NCBI RefSeq assembly: GCF_001548675.1
Contig: NZ_CP010834.1
Location: 965,501-1,029,500, forward strand
Direction: 5' to 3'
DNA: 64,000 bases
From: Methanobrevibacter sp. YE315
Lineage (GTDB): Archaea; Methanobacteriota; Methanobacteria; Methanobacteriales; Methanobacteriaceae
Below are positions 61,155 to 64,000 of this stretch, piece after piece. Under the pieces are notes generated by a model. That model saw nothing but the letters and a program-made list of their open reading frames with translations, made no database searches and had not been told where the DNA came from. The translations under genes and the position numbers were made by a program. Every line of letters starts with the position of its first letter. Within the stretch, counting starts at the first letter, position 1.

Positions 61155-64000
61155 TTGAAGAAAAAATTCATAATTATATTGTTTATAGCGCTTATGTTTG
61201 CCATTCCGGCAACGTTTGCAGCCGACAACCAGACAATGCTTGAGCTAAATGATAATGATGGTAACCTATCAGCTTCATACTATTTTAATCCGAATGCTGA
61301 AAACGACAATGGAGACGGGTCAATTAATAATCCATATAAGTACCTGACATGGGATAGAATCCGTGACAATTCCATTCTTCATCTGAAAAACGGTGAATAT
61401 GATTTGGGAAATAGGTATTCAAACATCTATAATGTAACATTCCTCGGTCAAAACTGCGATAGGACAATTATTAAAAATGCAAGATTCACTGTTCAAAGCT
61501 CAATTGTTATTAAGGATTTGACATTGACATCCTCAGTCATCTCCAACAATGGAGATATAAATGCAAGAAATGTGATCTTTAAGGATTCATATTCCACTTC
61601 AGGCGGAGGAGCCATAAGCTCTACAAATTCGAATTCGCTTGTAAAAGTGTATAACTGCACCTTCCTGAATAACAGCGCCAAATATGGCGGTGCGATATAT
61701 ATGAGCAAGGGTACTCTATCTGTTTCCAATTCCATTTTCAGGGATAATCATGCGCAGCTGTTCGGCGGAGCCATTGCATGTGAAAACAATGTGGATGGAG
61801 CCATTTTCCAGTCAAACTTCTTGAATGACTATTCCGTAAGTGATGCTGGCGGTGCAATTTACGTGAGCGACTCCTTGAAGTTCATTGCAAACAGGGTAAC
61901 TCTGACAAACTGCAGCGCTACCTTTGGAGGGGGAATAATTTCCCTTAGCACAAATCTTACATTGAAAAACAGCACTGCTAAAAACAACAGGGCAAAATAT
62001 GACGGAGGGGCAGTCTATCTGATGTATCGCTATTTCACTCTTAGAGATTCCAATTTCAACAATAACACAGCAAACAACGGTGGAGCGCTATATGTTGACG
62101 GCGCCGACATATTCAATATCTATTATAATAAATTCATAAATAACAAGGCCCAAAACACTGCCGGTGCGGTTTACTGTCTTTTAAGCGACATATTCTATGA
62201 TTCAATTTATGATTCTCGACTTGGAAACTCATTTTCAAACAATAAGGCGAAATATCAAAACAATGCATATCAGACCGATGATGTTGATTTAAGTATTGGC
62301 AGTGGGGATTATACTCTTCTTATCAAAAAATCACCTTCAACTGAGTATATTCCTATAAAATATGATTTAAGAGATTTAAATCAGGTTACAAGCGTTAAAA
62401 ATCAGGAAAAAGGTTCAAACTGTTGGGCATTTGCGGCCATCGGTTCATTGGAATCCTGCATCCTCAAGGCTATGAGCAAAAATTATGACTTTTCCGAAAA
62501 CAACATGATAAATCTAATGTCAAAATTCTCCGACTATGGATGGAACATGGCTACTAATGACGGTGGATATGATGATATGGGCATAGGATATCTGACCAGC
62601 TGGCTGGGTCCTGTTCTTGAAAGCCAGGATGAATATTCTCCGATAAACACAATTTCTCCTGTTTATAATAGTCTAAATCATATTCAAAATGTATTATTCC
62701 TAAAACGCAGCGATTATACTGATAACAATGATATCAAGTTGGCAATCAGGAATTGCGGAGGTGTTGCAACAAGCATCTATTGGAGTGGTTCATTCATCCA
62801 GAACCAGAAGAATTATTACTATGATGGTGGAAACACTCCAAATCATGCAGTCGTAATTGTCGGATGGGATGACACCTATTCAAAATCAAACTTCAAGTCA
62901 ACACCCCCTGGTGATGGGGCATGGATTATCAAGAACAGCTGGGGAACTTCAAGCGGTGAAAATGGTTATTATTATGTATCATATTATGACACTAAATTGG
63001 CACAAGTCAACAAATCCGATGTCACTTATACGTTTATTTTAAACGATACTATCAAATACGATAAGAATTACCAATATGATATACCAGGCAGGACAGATTT
63101 CTTTATAAATTCATCAAATGTAGTATGGTATAAGAACAGGTTTACCGCAACAGACAATGAATACCTTACTGCCGTTTCAACATATTTCCAAAAGGCAACC
63201 GACTGGATCGTATACATATATGTCAATGGCCAAAAGGTTCTCACCCAGTCAGGAAAATCCCCTTCAAGCTATTCTACAATAGAACTTAATAAGTTCATCC
63301 AGATAAATAAGGGTGATGTTTTTGAAGTCGTATTTAAGATAACCGTTGACAATGAAGCGGGCGTTCCGATTTCAGAAGAAGTTTCACTTAACAAACAGCT
63401 CTATAAAGAAGGCATATCCTACATCAGCTATGACGGCAAAACCTGGAAGGACCTATATGATTTGACATGGTCATATTCAACTCACACATATGCATCACAG
63501 GTTGCATGCATCAAGGCGTTCACAATCCTCAATAAGATAGTCCCAAAGATTACATTATCCGTAAATGAGGGAGATACACCATGGCTGATATCAGCAAATG
63601 TGAAAGATTCTTATGGAAATCCGGTCAAAACAGGAAAAGTCACTTTCACGGTTGAAGATGAGACAGTTACCTGCAATGTAGTCGATGGATACTGTGAACT
63701 TGCCCATATATTCACAACCGTAGGCGAAAAGGCGATTACTGCAAAATTCAGCCAGAGCGGCTATACAAGCCCAACTTCAAAAATCAAGGTGAATGTTACT
63801 CAAATTAAGGATGAAATGTTTTTGAATATCAAGACTAATGTCTTGGATGCGAGAATAAATGTCATATTAACCAGAAACGTTGATGGAACAGCATATTTCA
63901 TCATCAATAAACATAACTATCAGTGCGATGTTGTAGACGGCAGGGGAGTTCTGGAGATGAACAACTGCTACTATGGAAAGTACAATGTCATGGCCTATAT
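61155..64000 (+). CDS. Adhesin-like surface protein with C1A peptidase domain, 3' end missing
   Basis: The frame is open from TTG 61155 (GAGGGTG site upstream) to the window edge, at least 948 residues. A signal peptide (KKKFIIILFIALMFAIPATF) is followed by about 320 residues of beta-helix repeats (GGAIYMS, NNSAKYGG). A C1A peptidase domain comes from about residue 400: KYDLRDLNQVTSVKNQ, C423 (SNCWAFAAIGS), H564 (NHAVVIVGWDD) and N594 (KNSWGTSSGE). A lectin-like beta domain and Ig-like domains (KITLSVNEGDTPWLISANV and onward) complete what is visible. The architecture matches the gene at 31519, though the sequences differ clearly. Extracellular. Confidence 0.88.
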   Translation, partial: MKKKFIIILFIALMFAIPATFAADNQTMLELNDNDGNLSASYYFNPNAENDNGDGSINNPYKYLTWDRIRDNSILHLKNGEYDLGNRYSNIYNVTFLGQNCDRTIIKNARFTVQSSIVIKDLTLTSSVISNNGDINARNVIFKDSYSTSGGGAISSTNSNSLVKVYNCTFLNNSAKYGGAIYMSKGTLSVSNSIFRDNHAQLFGGAIACENNVDGAIFQSNFLNDYSVSDAGGAIYVSDSLKFIANRVTLTNCSATFGGGIISLSTNLTLKNSTAKNNRAKYDGGAVYLMYRYFTLRDSNFNNNTANNGGALYVDGADIFNIYYNKFINNKAQNTAGAVYCLLSDIFYDSIYDSRLGNSFSNNKAKYQNNAYQTDDVDLSIGSGDYTLLIKKSPSTEYIPIKYDLRDLNQVTSVKNQEKGSNCWAFAAIGSLESCILKAMSKNYDFSENNMINLMSKFSDYGWNMATNDGGYDDMGIGYLTSWLGPVLESQDEYSPINTISPVYNSLNHIQNVLFLKRSDYTDNNDIKLAIRNCGGVATSIYWSGSFIQNQKNYYYDGGNTPNHAVVIVGWDDTYSKSNFKSTPPGDGAWIIKNSWGTSSGENGYYYVSYYDTKLAQVNKSDVTYTFILNDTIKYDKNYQYDIPGRTDFFINSSNVVWYKNRFTATDNEYLTAVSTYFQKATDWIVYIYVNGQKVLTQSGKSPSSYSTIELNKFIQINKGDVFEVVFKITVDNEAGVPISEEVSLNKQLYKEGISYISYDGKTWKDLYDLTWSYSTHTYASQVACIKAFTILNKIVPKITLSVNEGDTPWLISANVKDSYGNPVKTGKVTFTVEDETVTCNVVDGYCELAHIFTTVGEKAITAKFSQSGYTSPTSKIKVNVTQIKDEMFLNIKTNVLDARINVILTRNVDGTAYFIINKHNYQCDVVDGRGVLEMNNCYYGKYNVMAY

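Overview
The window is about one third G+C and comes from a methanogenic archaeon of the order Methanobacteriales, most likely a gut or rumen Methanobrevibacter. The diagnostic genes are those for F430 biosynthesis (cfbC), methanopterin (mptG, mch), methyl-CoM reductase activation (atwA) and archaeal lipid reduction (geranylgeranyl reductase). The gut assignment rests on a bile salt hydrolase and several large beta-helix adhesin-like surface proteins. Ribosome binding sites are of the GGTGAT/GGAGG type, TATA boxes are easy to see, and genes commonly end in T tracts. I saw no rRNA, tRNA, CRISPR array, transposase or integrase.

Layout. 1-14.1 kb is dense housekeeping: the 3' part of uvrC, atwA with a universal stress protein, a ferredoxin/geranylgeranyl reductase/galE run, then purF, a U32 peptidase-family gene, cfbC and ogt. 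A reverse-strand pair (ARPP-1-like and HIRAN-like) follows. 14.2-28.3 kb holds an MFS exporter, a small regulator, serS of the common (bacterial-like) type, redox flavoproteins, two vitamin B6-related genes, nudC, ferritin, mptG, and an ACT-domain/phenylacetate-CoA ligase pair. 28.5-30.7 kb is a DUF2162-ExbB-DUF2149 operon followed by transcription factor S.

30.7-43.7 kb is accessory and partly decayed. It has a ubiB remnant, a beta-helix/papain-like peptidase surface protein, a short ORF whose end copies the tail of the TFS gene, a radical SAM remnant, two tandem GGDEF-like proteins, a MATE pump, a second adhesin and SstT. 43.4-50.8 kb is the most unusual part: four intact ATP-grasp paralogues (two per strand, convergent), each with the same extra C-terminal region, plus a broken fifth copy.

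50.9-64 kb returns to metabolism and stress: an MGMT-family protein, a ClC transporter, a nitroreductase, a Cna-B-like surface protein, mch, two DUF4013 membrane proteins, two rubrerythrins, and a nicotinamide phosphoribosyltransferase/bile salt hydrolase pair. It ends inside a second peptidase-bearing adhesin. Ferritin, rubrerythrins, nitroreductases and flavoproteins suggest oxygen and nitro-compound defence. The adhesins, surface peptidases and bile salt hydrolase suggest life in contact with gut bacteria and host secretions.
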